Shown: positions 1 to 9,045, counted from the stretch's first letter. The stretch: 64,000 nucleotides of DNA from AP-15 sp963747735 (GCA_963747735.1 CAVVGE010000007.1:558001-622000); one strand, 5' to 3'. Notes: generated by a model not told the origin, from the sequence alone. Made by a program: numbers and translations.

Positions 1-1038
1 TCGCGCCCAGGCCTTCGACAGGGCGGCGGACAGCAAGGTCAGGGCCGGAAGGAAGAGCGACAGCAGGGCGACCATGAGGCACCACAGCAGCGGCAGAAAG
101 CGCCAGCGGCCCAGCCGGATCGCCCGCTGCGCCCCGCCCTTGCCGGTGAATGTCGCAAAGCCCTTGCGGGCGAGGAGCCGCCGCTGCACGAAGAGCAGCG
201 CCCCGGTGATCAGCAGCAGCGGCAGCGAATAGGCGGCGGCGACCTCGACCTTCGACGGATACTCGAAGAACTGGAACAGCTGGGTCGTGATGACCTGAAA
301 GCGCGCCGGCACGGCGAGCAGCAGCGGCGCCCCGAGGTCCGCGATCGCCTCGAGGAACGCCATGATGAAGCCAGCGATCAGCGCCGGCATCACCAGCGGG
401 ATCGTGATCATCCGCATGATCCGCCACGTGCCGGCGCCGAGGATCGCAGCCGCATCCTCCATCTCCGAGGACATCAGCTCGAGCGCTGTCGTCGTGAAGA
501 GAAACGCGTAGGGATAGGTGTAGAGCGCGATGACGAAGACCAGTCCCCCGAGCGAATAGATGTTGAACAGGCCGCTGCCCTGGCCGGTCAGCTCCATCCA
601 CCCCTTGTTGAGCCAGCCGGCGTTCGGCCCGGCCAGCAGGGTCCAGGCGATGGCGCCGAGAAAGCCGGGGATGATGAACGAGCCGATGACGCAGGCCCGC
701 ACGAAGCTCTTTCCCGGCATGTCGGTACGGACGACGGCCCAGGCCATCGGCACGGCGAGCACAAGATCGAGGCACGCCACCGCGGTCGCCAGCTCGAGCG
801 AATTGCGTATCGCGGCCAAGTAGCGCAGCGTCGTGAAGGCGGTGATGAAGTTGGCGACGGTGAGCCCCGTCCCCGAGGGCGCCTGGAGCGCCCGCACCAC
901 CAACCACAGCATCGGATACCCGACGAGGACGAACAGCGCCGCGGCGGCGCCCGCCCAGGTGAGGGCGGCGGCACCGAACCACCGCCGGGCGACGTTGGTC
1001 TGCCCGCCGGCGACTACCTCGACCGCTGCCGTGGCCAT
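1..1038 (-). CDS. ABC transporter permease, iron(III)/polyamine type (3' part missing)
   Basis: Inner-membrane permease of an importer; 346 residues are visible and the gene runs off the left edge. From the ATG at 1038 the protein starts MATAAVEVVAGG and has a first transmembrane segment near residues 25-47, followed by further hydrophobic segments. The cytoplasmic EAA loop that docks the ATPase is clear around residues 190-220 (EDAAAILGAGTW ... IPLVMPALIAGF). After it come more membrane segments and a basic stretch leading into a new hydrophobic segment, as in FbpB/ThiP-like permeases with two fused permease units; the second unit would lie outside the window. It starts 10 bp after the stop of the binding-protein gene on the same strand, so the two form one operon. 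The substrate cannot be read from sequence. Confidence 0.85.
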   Translation of the reverse strand, partial: MATAAVEVVAGGQTNVARRWFGAAALTWAGAAAALFVLVGYPMLWLVVRALQAPSGTGLTVANFITAFTTLRYLAAIRNSLELATAVACLDLVLAVPMAWAVVRTDMPGKSFVRACVIGSFIIPGFLGAIAWTLLAGPNAGWLNKGWMELTGQGSGLFNIYSLGGLVFVIALYTYPYAFLFTTTALELMSSEMEDAAAILGAGTWRIMRMITIPLVMPALIAGFIMAFLEAIADLGAPLLLAVPARFQVITTQLFQFFEYPSKVEVAAAYSLPLLLITGALLFVQRRLLARKGFATFTGKGGAQRAIRLGRWRFLPLLWCLMVALLSLFLPALTLLSAALSKAWAR

Positions 1039-1048
1039 TGCCGCGCCG

Positions 1049-2107
1049 TCACACCCCGAAGGTAGCGCGGAATCTCTCGATGACCTTCGGGATGTCGGCT
1101 TTCAGCTCCGCGGCCGAGGGTCGGACCAGCTTGACCTCGGACAGCGGGCGCAATCCCTGCGGCGGCGGCACGTCAGGGCGCAGCGGCGAAAATCCGTTGC
1201 GCGTGAGGAGCTGCGAATATTCTTTCGTCATGAAGTAGTCCATGAACAGCTCGGCCGCGTGCGGATGCGGCGCCTTGGCGAGGATCGCCGACGGCGCGGT
1301 CATGAAGACGGAGCCATCCTCGGGGTAGTTGAGGTCGATCGGGTTGCCCCGGTTCTTGCTCTTCAGCGTCGTCGCATCGGGGCCGGCCGCGACGAGCCGC
1401 TCGCCCGAGGCGAGCTCGGTTATCGCGTCGTTGGCGGAACGCCCGATCAGCGGGTTCTGCTTCGCCAGCTGCTCGAAATACGGCCACCCGTAGAGCTTCG
1501 TCAGAGCCAGCACCCAGGTCGCGACATAGCCCGAAAATGCCGGATGGCCGAATGCGATCCTGTCCTTCCACTTGGGGTCGAGGAGATCCTTCCACTGCTT
1601 CGGCGCTTCGGCGAGCGGCACCTTTTGGGTGTTGCGCATCAGCAACATCAGGCCGACCGAGGCGACCTGATAGTCGTTGGCGGGATCGATGTGCTGGAAG
1701 CGCGGCACGACCTGATCGGCGCCGACCGGGACATAGGGCCGGATCAGCTTCTTGTCCTTGAAGTTGAGGTAGTGCCCTTCCTCGGTCGAGGAGAATACGT
1801 CATCGGCGGAGACGCCGGCTTGGGTTTCCTGCAGGACGCGCTGATAGATGACGCCGGCGGTGGCGCGGACCACCTCCACGCCGATGCCCGGGTACTTCGT
1901 CTCGAACGCCTTGCCGACCTGCTCGGCAGTGTCGATGTCGAACATCGAGACGTACCAGACGACCTTGCCCTCCTTTTTGGCGGCGGCAAGCTTTGCCGCC
2001 GCGTCGTCCGCCCGCGCCGCCGCGGGCCACAGGATGCCCGTCAAGGCCGGCGCGGCCGCGAGATACCCGCAGCCGCGCAACAGGCTGCGCCGCAACAGCC
2101 CCGGCAT
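1049..2107 (-). CDS. ABC transporter substrate-binding protein (extracellular, class 1/6 type)
   Basis: Periplasmic solute-binding protein of about 352 residues that should deliver ligand to the permease just downstream. The N-terminus has paired arginines (MPGLLRRSLLRGCGYLAAAP) followed by a hydrophobic stretch and an Ala-rich cleavage region ending near ARA-DDAA, which fits a Sec or possibly Tat signal peptide. The mature part begins with KEGKVVWYVSMFD and continues with VGKAFETKYPGIGVEVVRA, the usual opening of FbpA/PotD-like binding proteins. The ATG at 2107 overlaps the upstream stop as TGATG, which implies translational coupling; a GTG at 2110 is the alternative start. Ligand unknown: iron, thiamine-like compounds, polyamines and organic acids all occur in this family. 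Confidence 0.85.
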   Translation of the reverse strand: MPGLLRRSLLRGCGYLAAAPALTGILWPAAARADDAAAKLAAAKKEGKVVWYVSMFDIDTAEQVGKAFETKYPGIGVEVVRATAGVIYQRVLQETQAGVSADDVFSSTEEGHYLNFKDKKLIRPYVPVGADQVVPRFQHIDPANDYQVASVGLMLLMRNTQKVPLAEAPKQWKDLLDPKWKDRIAFGHPAFSGYVATWVLALTKLYGWPYFEQLAKQNPLIGRSANDAITELASGERLVAAGPDATTLKSKNRGNPIDLNYPEDGSVFMTAPSAILAKAPHPHAAELFMDYFMTKEYSQLLTRNGFSPLRPDVPPPQGLRPLSEVKLVRPSAAELKADIPKVIERFRATFGV

Positions 2108-3204
2108 CACGCTTTCCGCAACCGGGCGAGGGCCCGCGGGTCGATGTCGACCCCGAACCCCGGCAATTCGTTCAAACGGATCGTGCCGCGATCAAGCGTC
2201 GCGGGTTCGGTTACGACGTCGGCGGCCATCTTGAGGGGCCCCACCGCCTCGCAGCCTTCGTGCACGGCCTCGCACACCGCGGCTACGGTCGCCTCGGCGA
2301 GCGTCGAGATGGTCAATCCGAAGCCGTGCCCGATCACCACGCCAAGCCCGGCCGCCGCCGCGATATGCACCATCTCGATGGTGCGCAGCAGGCCGCCCTG
2401 CTTCATCACCTTGACCTTGACGATATCGGCGGCCTCCTTGCGGATGATGTCCAGCAGCGATGCCGGACCAATGACGCTCTCATCCGCCATCAGCGGCATG
2501 CGTATGCCGCGCCGGACCGTTGCGAGGGCGTCGATGCGGTCGCGCGGCACCGGCTGCTCGACCAATGTCAGGTCGAAGGGTTCGAGTTGGCGGATGAACG
2601 GGACCGCCGCGCTCTCCGGCAGGCTCTCATTGAAGTCGACGCGCAGCGCCATTCGGCTCCCGACCGCCTCGCGCACCGCCGCGACGCGCCGCAGTCCCTC
2701 CGGGTCGGTGCCGTCGAGCTTGATCTTGGCCGAGCGGAACCCGCGTTCAAGCCAGCCCAGCGCCTCCCTCGCCGCCTGCGCCGGCGGCACCGTGCCGATC
2801 CACGCGTTCAGCGTCACCTCGGGCTTGACGCACCCGCCGAGCAGTGAATGCACCGGAATGCCGAGCGCGCGAGCCTTGGCGTCGCACAGCGCCATCTCGA
2901 CCGCCGCCTTGGCCTCGTAACAGCCGTCGGCCGCGCGGTCCATCCCCGAGAGCGCGGCATTGAGGTTCATCGCGTCGCTGCCGACGAGTTCCGGCGCCCA
3001 TGCGGTAACCTTGGCGTGGATCTCGTCGGCTGACATCAGCGTGTAGCCGGGGCTGGGGTCGACATTGCCCCAACCCGCGATCCCGGCGTCGGTGGCGATG
3101 CGGACGAGGACACTGCGCTGCGCTCGGGTGACGCCGTGCACGCCGGTGGCCGGCGCGTGCAGCGGCACTTCAACGATCATCGGCTCTACGGCGACGATGA
3201 GCAT
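2107..3204 (-). CDS. Mandelate racemase/muconate lactonizing enzyme family protein (enolase superfamily)
   Basis: Predicted cytoplasmic enzyme of 365 residues that abstracts a proton next to a carboxylate. Superfamily residues are visible in order: a Lys-x-Lys motif in SAKIKLDG, the three metal ligands in RVDFNES, LVEQPV and MADESV, and the second catalytic lysine in IVKVKVMKQGG. This KxK ... D-E-D ... K layout is that of the MLE subgroup (muconate cycloisomerase, o-succinylbenzoate synthase, dipeptide epimerase) and not of mandelate racemase itself. The ATG at 3204 is chosen because AGGGGAA lies just upstream and the N-terminus (MLIVAVEPMIVEVPLH) is typical; the reading frame extends 30 codons further up without family-like sequence. 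The substrate is unknown; the coupled ABC importer suggests catabolism of an imported acid. Confidence 0.85.
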   Translation of the reverse strand: MLIVAVEPMIVEVPLHAPATGVHGVTRAQRSVLVRIATDAGIAGWGNVDPSPGYTLMSADEIHAKVTAWAPELVGSDAMNLNAALSGMDRAADGCYEAKAAVEMALCDAKARALGIPVHSLLGGCVKPEVTLNAWIGTVPPAQAAREALGWLERGFRSAKIKLDGTDPEGLRRVAAVREAVGSRMALRVDFNESLPESAAVPFIRQLEPFDLTLVEQPVPRDRIDALATVRRGIRMPLMADESVIGPASLLDIIRKEAADIVKVKVMKQGGLLRTIEMVHIAAAAGLGVVIGHGFGLTISTLAEATVAAVCEAVHEGCEAVGPLKMAADVVTEPATLDRGTIRLNELPGFGVDIDPRALARLRKA

Positions 3205-3388
3205 GGCGTTCCCCTGGATCGTGTTCTCGTCGGTCAGTATCGCCGCCGGATGCGCTGGGTGCTTCGCCGCTGATTGCGGGGCGAAGGCCGGCACAGGGGC
3301 TTTCGACCGTCGAAGCGCCGGGCGGGACCGTCAAGGCAGGGCCCGGCCCGGCTGGTGTCTCCCGGCTGGTGTCTCCCGGCTGGTATCT

Positions 3389-4627
3389 CTATTCGGCTGC
3401 CGACGCCTGCGGCACGTCGCGGGTCAGTGGCGCAGCCGGCCGGGCGATGCGGTAAAGCCGGGCGCAATTGTCCCACAGGATCTGACGCCTCGCCTCGTTG
3501 CCGAGCGGCAGGCCGAAGAACTGCTGCATCGCCTCCGGGAAGGCGCCGTCGGAGTGCGGGTAGTCGCTCGACACGACGAAGTACTCCGCGCCGACCTGCT
3601 TCACCACATCGACCGCCGGCTCTTCGTCGACATCGAGCGCGACATAGCATTGCCGCTTGAAATAGGCGCTCGGCAAGAGCGGGATTTGGCGCTCGCAACC
3701 GGGGCCGAACTTCTCCCACTGGTCGTCGAGCCGCCACAGCCACCAGTAGAGCCATCCTGAGGTGCCTTCGAGAAAGGCGCAGCGCAATTTCGGGTGCCGC
3801 TCGAGCACGCCGCCCGTCGTCATGCTGGCGAGCGCTCCCATCAGCTCGGTGGGGTTGCGGATGGCGTGCGCGATCGGGTGGAAATTGGCGTGCCCGACAT
3901 AGCGCGCGCCCATGTCGTCCTTCAATGCGGTGTTGCCGGTCGGGTGGAAGCCGACCGGCACGTCGAGCTGTTCGAGCGCGTCCCATAGGGGGTCGCAGGC
4001 CTCGTCGTGGAGGTGCTGGCCGTTGACCGGGTTGGGGGTGCCGATCACCGCGACGGCGCCGAGTTCGGTGACCGCGCGGCGCGCTTCGGCGACCGCAAGG
4101 CCGACGTCGTGCATCGCGAGCTGGGCAGCGAATTTGAGGCGTTGCGGGTCGGCCTTGCAGTAGTTCGCGGCCCAGTCGTTGTAGGCGCGCGCCAGGGCCG
4201 CGGCGTAGTCGGGTTTCAGATCGTCATGGCAGAGGATCTGGCGGCCGCGCGTCCCATACATCACCGCCACGTCGATCCCCTCGATATCCATCGCCGTCAG
4301 GGTGGTTGCGGGGTCGTAGCCATGCGCCTTGGCGACCCGGAAGTGCGGGTGCCGCGCCCGGCTGCGGCGCTGCAGTTCGCGGCTCGACACCGTCGCTCCG
4401 GTTTGCCCGACAAAGGCTGGGATCGCCAGGCCCTGCACCTCCATGCCGTGGATCGTGTCGGTATTGCCCTTGTCTTCCGGGTTATCGGTCAGCTCTTGCT
4501 GGTGGCCGGCGAAGAACCGCGGCGGGTTCGAGGTCCTGTAGGGTTCATCGAGATAGCGCGCCCACAGGTCGTCCGGCTCCATCATGTGGAGGTCGCTATC
4601 CATGATCAGATAGCCGTTGCGTGCCAT
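3389..4627 (-). CDS. Amidohydrolase family protein (metal-dependent TIM barrel, decarboxylase/hydrolase type)
   Basis: Cytoplasmic enzyme of 412 residues in the amidohydrolase-2 family, which includes ACMSD-like decarboxylases and ring-cleavage hydrolases. The N-terminus MARNGYLIMDSDLHMMEP carries the D-x-H metal motif; a conserved His appears in VGFHPTGN (near residue 220) and the catalytic Asp with His in VSSDYPHSDGAFPEA (near residue 360). The ATG at 4627 is preceded by GAGGAGG at good spacing; an in-frame GTG six bases upstream would overlap that ribosome-binding site. It lies between the enolase-superfamily gene and the LysR gene on the same strand, consistent with a small degradative operon. 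The exact substrate is not deducible. Confidence 0.85.
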   Translation of the reverse strand: MARNGYLIMDSDLHMMEPDDLWARYLDEPYRTSNPPRFFAGHQQELTDNPEDKGNTDTIHGMEVQGLAIPAFVGQTGATVSSRELQRRSRARHPHFRVAKAHGYDPATTLTAMDIEGIDVAVMYGTRGRQILCHDDLKPDYAAALARAYNDWAANYCKADPQRLKFAAQLAMHDVGLAVAEARRAVTELGAVAVIGTPNPVNGQHLHDEACDPLWDALEQLDVPVGFHPTGNTALKDDMGARYVGHANFHPIAHAIRNPTELMGALASMTTGGVLERHPKLRCAFLEGTSGWLYWWLWRLDDQWEKFGPGCERQIPLLPSAYFKRQCYVALDVDEEPAVDVVKQVGAEYFVVSSDYPHSDGAFPEAMQQFFGLPLGNEARRQILWDNCARLYRIARPAAPLTRDVPQASAAE

Positions 4628-4747
4628 TTCCACCCTCCTCGAGGCAATCGTCGGAACCAGCCTAGTTGCCGGGTGCTGGCGTTACAACCTGCGAAAATTG
4701 TGCGAGCCCAAACGGAAGTATTGCAGCCGCGATATCGTCTGCCGCGA

Positions 4748-5700
4748 TCAAACGGCCGCTCGAGATGCGGTGCTCCTTGGCCGGGCGGGGGTCGCCGTCG
4801 CGGTGGCGTCGCGGGTCTTCTCGGCATTCGCCAGAAGCCACGAGCGGAACAGCGATACGTTGTGCGAGATCCGCGTCTTCGGCCACAAAAAATACCATGC
4901 CTCATTACACCGTACGCGCAGCGAGAACAGCGCGACCAGACGTCCGTTCGCCAGGTCCTCCTGGACAAAGGCGCTCTGTGCCATCGAGACCCCGCAGCCA
5001 TGCGCGGCGGCCTCCATGGCGACGACGTAGGAATCGAAAATCGGCCCGCGATCGATTGCCACCTCCGGTGCCTGCGCCGCCGCCAGCCACAACGGCCAAT
5101 CCTCGAGGACGCCGAACGCGCCGGCGACGTGCAGGAGCGGGTGGCCGACGAGATCATGGGGCATTTCGAGCGGGTGCTCTGCGAGAAAGCCGGGACTGCA
5201 TACCGGGAACATCTCGGAGCCGAAGAGATAGTCCGAATTCAGCTCGGGCCACTCGGTGCCCAGACGGATCGCGGCATCGAGATCCTCGCGCAGGAAATCG
5301 ATGCTGCGGTACGAGGTCAGCACGCGCAGATCGAGGGAGGGATCTTCGTGCCGAAATTCGGCGAGGCGCGGAACGAGCCAGCGCAACGCGAAGTTCGGCA
5401 GAACGCTGAGCGTCAGCACCTGTATTCGCCCGTGTCCCTGAACGCTGTCGGTGCCCTCCGACAACAGCTCGAACGCGCGCCGCACCGAAGGGAGGTAGTC
5501 CTCGCCCTTCTCGGTCAGGATCAGGGCGTTGTTCAGCCGCCGAAACAGGCAAAACCCGAGGTGCTCCTCGAGACCCTGACGTGATGGCTGACCGCCGCCT
5601 GGGTGACGTTCAGCTCCGCCGCCGCCCGGGTGAAGCTAAGGCGGCGCGCCGCGACCTCAAAGGCGCGCAACGAATTCAGCGGCGGCAGTCTCCGGTTCAT
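4748..5700 (-). CDS. LysR-family transcriptional regulator, GcvA-like, with an apparent 1-bp frameshift
   Basis: Probable activator of the adjacent catabolic genes. From the ATG at 5700 the frame encodes a typical LysR helix-turn-helix start (MNRRLPPLNSLRAFEVAARR, then LSFTRAAAELNVTQAAVSHHV). At about 5573-5580 the frame breaks: a run that should read AGGGGTCTC for R-G-L-E-E reads AGGGTCTC. In the shifted frame the protein continues exactly as expected (LEEHLGFCLFRRLNNALILT, then the effector-binding domain to 4748). Restoring one G gives about 317 residues, the normal family length. The decay is limited to this one base, so a sequencing or assembly error is more likely than a pseudogene, but I cannot exclude recent inactivation. 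Without repair, only an N-terminal fragment or a truncated effector domain would be made. Confidence 0.8.
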
Positions 5701-5996
5701 CGTCGGCCCCCTCTTTTTTTGACTTAGCCTGATTTGACCACGCCGCCGGGGAAAAGGCCGAAGAAAAGGCGTCAGAGCGGATTCATGAGCCTGCGGGAGG
5801 GTCTAGCCCGGATCATTCATGAGGCGAGAGCAACCGCGATCCGGCGGGGGCTTTGGGGCATGGTTTTTCATGGCGCCGGTGACGCGGCGATCGGGGTTTG
5901 AGGTTGGGCCGAAGGGGTTCGATCTGGGGCCACAGCCCCGTCGGCTACGGTGGCAGCTTGGCGATTTGGCTGGCGAGCATGGCGAAGCCAGCCTGG
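5701..5996. other. Intergenic stretch without a recognised gene
   Basis: About 300 bp between the LysR gene and a tandem repeat. A T-run (CTCTTTTTTTGACTT) lies directly upstream of the LysR start codon. A 63-codon frame on the plus strand has no family resemblance I recognise and looks spurious. I see no tRNA-like fold and no clear promoter. Confidence 0.4.
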
Positions 5997-6140
5997 TAGG
6001 TTACGGGTAGGTTACGGGTAGGTTACGGGTAGGTTACGGGGACAGTTTACTTTTGGGTAGGTTACGGGGACAGTTTACTTTTTACAGATTTAGGTAGGTT
6101 ACGGGGGTTACGGGGACAGTTTACTTTTTACAGATTTAGG
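5997..6140. repeat. 11-bp tandem repeat (TAGGTTACGGG) interleaved with GGACAGTTTACTTTT units
   Basis: The unit TAGGTTACGGG occurs four times in direct succession from 5997 to 6040 and again at about 6058 and 6093. GGACAGTTTACTTTT follows at 6040, 6068 and 6113, twice extended by TTACAGATTTAG. The block ends about 20 bp before the stop of the downstream minus-strand gene. The low-GC GGGGACAGTTTACTTTT string differs in composition from its surroundings and resembles repeats seen beside REP-associated or IS transposase genes in other proteobacteria (from memory); no transposase is present here. Copy number probably varies by slippage. Confidence 0.75.
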
Positions 6141-6163
6141 GTGACGCCGGCGGCGCGGTGAGG

Positions 6164-6862
6164 TCAATGCGTGCCGAGGGCGGCGGCGGCGCGGGCGACG
6201 CGCGCGGCACGGTCGCGCTGGCGCGGCTCGGCGCGGGCCAGCACCGCGGCGAGGACCGCCGGGTCGGCGGTCTCCGGCGAGCCCGACGAAAACGGCGGGG
6301 CGGGGTCGTATTCGATCGCCAGCTGGATCGCCTCGGCGGCCGGTCGGCCGGCGATTGTGGCGGAGACGCTGAGCGCCACGTCGATGCCGGCGGTGACACC
6401 CCCGCCGGTGATGAGATTGCCGTCGGCGACGACGCGGCTCGCCACCGGCTCGGCGCCAAATTGGCGCAGCAGGTCGCGCGACATCCAGTGGGTCGCGGCC
6501 CGCCGCCCGCGCAAGAGGCCGGCGGCGCCGAGGACGAGCGACCCGGTGCACACCCCCACAACCCAGCGCGCCTCTGCCGCGGCCCGGCGCAGAAATGCCA
6601 GCACCTCGCCGTCTTCGAGGAGCGGGTTGATCCCGCCGCCACCCGGCACAAGGACAAGATCGAGCGGCGGGCAGCTTGCAAACGTCGCCATCGGCAGGAT
6701 CGTCAGCCCGTGCTCGGTGCGCACCGGCGCCAAATTCTTCCATACGAGCAGGGTTTCGGCGCCGGGCAGCCGAGAGAGCACCTCGTAGGGGCCGGTCAAA
6801 TCGAGCTGGGTCATGTCGGGGAACACCAGCATCCCACAGCGCAGCCGCGTCTCGCTCGTCAC
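6164..6862 (-). CDS. DJ-1/PfpI family protein, isonitrile hydratase-like
   Basis: Cytoplasmic protein of 232 residues with a glutamine-amidotransferase-like fold. The family features are MLVFPDMTQLDLTGPYEVLS at the start, LVLVPGGGGINPLL in the middle, and the nucleophile elbow VVGVCTGSLVLGAAGLL with the reactive Cys near residue 110. THW and GGGVTAGIDVAL follow, as in Pseudomonas isonitrile hydratase and in the N-terminal domain of GlxA-type regulators. No C-terminal AraC helix-turn-helix is present, so it is the stand-alone enzyme type. The GTG at 6862 is preferred (GAGGATAAG lies just upstream; the length matches the family). The reading frame extends further up without conserved sequence. 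Divergent from kup. Confidence 0.8.
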   Translation of the reverse strand: MTSETRLRCGMLVFPDMTQLDLTGPYEVLSRLPGAETLLVWKNLAPVRTEHGLTILPMATFASCPPLDLVLVPGGGGINPLLEDGEVLAFLRRAAAEARWVVGVCTGSLVLGAAGLLRGRRAATHWMSRDLLRQFGAEPVASRVVADGNLITGGGVTAGIDVALSVSATIAGRPAAEAIQLAIEYDPAPPFSSGSPETADPAVLAAVLARAEPRQRDRAARVARAAAALGTH

Positions 6863-7013
6863 CTTATCCTCGCCGCCATTCCGCCAATGGAGATGGGCAT
6901 TCTTTACCTGTAGAGTGCGGCCGGGACAATAGCGGGAGACATCACGATGCCGCTGATGCTGGCCAGCCCGGCCTGCGATGAGCGCGATGAGCGCGGCGAT
7001 CTTGGCGAATGCG

Positions 7014-7047
7014 GCAGATTTGCCGCAGCTTCGCGGCAAAAATCTGC
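7014..7047. promoter_or_regulatory. Strong imperfect inverted repeat in the divergent promoter region
   Basis: GCAGATTTGCCGC and GCGGCAAAAATCTGC face each other around a short AGCTTC-type loop, with a two-base bulge. It sits between the two divergently transcribed genes (DJ-1/PfpI and kup), about 105 bp before the kup start. It could be an operator or an RNA hairpin in the kup 5' leader. There is no T-tract, so it is not a good intrinsic terminator. Function is inference only. Confidence 0.45.
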
Positions 7048-7151
7048 GTATAACCCGTCCCTCGATGGCGCGAGCGGGACCCGCCGGCGCCGCCGTTGAT
7101 CCAGGCCGGCACACACGGCGTTAGCTCAGACGAACCGATTGACGCTCATTC

Positions 7152-9032
7152 ATGCCGGACACAGCCGTCGCCCAGCCGCAAGCCCATGCCAAGATCGGCC
7201 AGAGCCTGGCCGTGGTCGCGTTGGGCGTCGTCTATGGCGATATCGGCACCTCGCCGCTCTATGCGCTGCGGCAATGCTTCGCCGACACCCCGGTCGACAA
7301 GCTGCGCGTCTTCGGCATCCTGTCGCTGATCGCCTGGACCCTGACGATCGTCGTCACCGTCAAGTACGTGCTGATCCTGATGCGCGCCGACAATCGCGGC
7401 GAAGGCGGGATCATGGCGCTGACGGTCCTTGCGCTGCGCGCCGCCGGGACCCGCCGGATCCGTTGGGCATTGTGGGCGGGGCTCTTCGGACTGGCGTTGT
7501 TTTTCGGCGATGGTGTGCTGACCCCGTCGATCTCGGTGCTGAGCGCGGTCGAAGGGCTCAAGATCGCCACCCCGGCGCTCGAGCCTTATGTGATCCCGCT
7601 GACATTGCTGCTGCTGATCGCGCTGTTTGTCGTCCAGCGCCGCGGGACCGGCCATGTAGGCCGCTTTTTTGGCCCGATCATGGCCTTGTGGTTCGCAACG
7701 ATCGGGGTGCTGGGGCTGATCGAGATTGCGCGCCGCCCGTCGATCCTCAAAGCGGTCGATCCGCTCTACGCCATTCAGCTGCTGCTGCGTCATCCCGCGC
7801 AGGGCTTTGTTCTACTGGGCTCGGTGGTGCTGGCGGTAACGGGGGCCGAAGCGCTTTACGCCGATATGGGGCATTTCGGCCCGGGGCCGATCCGCCGCGC
7901 CTGGATGCGTCTGGTTTTCCCAGCTCTGCTGCTGAACTATTTCGGCCAGGGTGCGCTCCTCTTGGCGCGGCCCAATGCGATCGAAAACCCGTTTTTTCAC
8001 CTGGCGCCCGACTGGATGCTCTATCCGCTCGTGGCGCTCGCCTCGACCGCGACGGTGATCGCCTCGCAGGCGGTGATCTCCGGCGCCTTTTCGCTGACCC
8101 GACAGGCGGTGCAGCTCGGCTATCTGCCGCGGATTCAAGTGCGCCACACCTCCGAGCAGGAAATCGGCCAAGTCTATGTGCCGGCGATGAACGGGATGCT
8201 GCTGGTCGCGGTGGTGGCGACCGTGCTCGGGTTCCGCTCCTCGGATGCGCTCGGCGGTGCGTACGGCATCGCCGTCACCGGCACGATGACGGTCGACACC
8301 ATTCTGGCTTTTACCTATTTCAGCCTCGGCGCCCGCTGGCCGTTGTGGCAGCTGATCCCGCTGTTCGGGGTGTTCCTGCTGGTCGATCTGTCGTTTTTCG
8401 GCGCCAATCTCTTAAAGATCGTCGAAGGCGGCTGGTTTCCGCTGGTCATTGCCGCAACCGCCTTTGCGATGATGGTGACCTGGCTGTGGGGCCGGCGGCG
8501 GCTCGCCGCCCGGCGGGCGAGCGGCGCGCTTCCGCTCGCAACCCTGATCGAAACCCTGAAGCCCGACCATCCGGCGCGGGTTCCCGGCACTGCGATCTAC
8601 ATGACCTCGCGGGTCGACAATGTGCCTGCCGCTTTGCTGCACAACATGAAGCACAACAAGGTTCTGCACGAGCGCAACGTGTTGATGACGGTGCGCACCG
8701 AGGATGTGCCGCGCCTACCCGAGGGGGAGCGGCTGCAGATCAACCATCTCGGCCAGAATTTTCACACCGTGACCATCCATTACGGCTTTTTCGAAGAGCC
8801 GGACATTCCGCGCGCGCTGGCGCTGTGCCGGGTCGGCGGGTTCCGCTTCAACCTGATGGAGACCTCGTTTTTTGTCGGGCGCGAGAAGATCGTCGCCAAA
8901 CGCCCGTCCGGTCTGATCCTGCCGTTCAAAAAGCTGTTCATTCTGTTGTCCAACTTCGCCCTCGACGCCACCGAATTCTTCCGCATCCCGGTCAACCGCA
9001 TCGTCGAGCTCGGCGGCCAGGTCGAGCTGTAG
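7152..9032 (+). CDS. kup: KUP-family potassium uptake transporter
   Basis: Inner-membrane K+:H+ symporter of 626 residues, the normal family length. The signature opening is intact (ALGVVYGDIGTSPLYALRQC near residues 24-43), followed by about twelve hydrophobic segments in the first 440 residues, with conserved stretches GEGGIMALTVLAL, FFGDGVLTPSISVLSAVEGL and DMGHFG. The C-terminal cytoplasmic domain contains PALLHNMKHNKVLHER and ends near NRIVELGGQVEL, as in E. coli Kup. The ATG at 7152 is the first codon fitting the family alignment. It is transcribed alone, divergent from the DJ-1/PfpI gene and convergent with the RraA-like gene. High-confidence orthology at family level; ion preference is from family knowledge. 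Confidence 0.95.
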   Translation: MPDTAVAQPQAHAKIGQSLAVVALGVVYGDIGTSPLYALRQCFADTPVDKLRVFGILSLIAWTLTIVVTVKYVLILMRADNRGEGGIMALTVLALRAAGTRRIRWALWAGLFGLALFFGDGVLTPSISVLSAVEGLKIATPALEPYVIPLTLLLLIALFVVQRRGTGHVGRFFGPIMALWFATIGVLGLIEIARRPSILKAVDPLYAIQLLLRHPAQGFVLLGSVVLAVTGAEALYADMGHFGPGPIRRAWMRLVFPALLLNYFGQGALLLARPNAIENPFFHLAPDWMLYPLVALASTATVIASQAVISGAFSLTRQAVQLGYLPRIQVRHTSEQEIGQVYVPAMNGMLLVAVVATVLGFRSSDALGGAYGIAVTGTMTVDTILAFTYFSLGARWPLWQLIPLFGVFLLVDLSFFGANLLKIVEGGWFPLVIAATAFAMMVTWLWGRRRLAARRASGALPLATLIETLKPDHPARVPGTAIYMTSRVDNVPAALLHNMKHNKVLHERNVLMTVRTEDVPRLPEGERLQINHLGQNFHTVTIHYGFFEEPDIPRALALCRVGGFRFNLMETSFFVGREKIVAKRPSGLILPFKKLFILLSNFALDATEFFRIPVNRIVELGGQVEL

Positions 9033-9045
9033 GCGTCCTGCGCCG

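Noticed and set aside
833..2920. 695-codon open frame on the plus strand opposite the binding-protein and enolase-superfamily genes
   Set aside because: It is antisense to two well-recognised genes, has no family resemblance and is rich in Arg/Ala/Pro, as is typical for chance frames in GC-rich DNA.
5997..6140. CRISPR array
   Set aside because: The repeats are only 11 bp, directly adjacent and without unique spacers of regular length; no cas gene is near.
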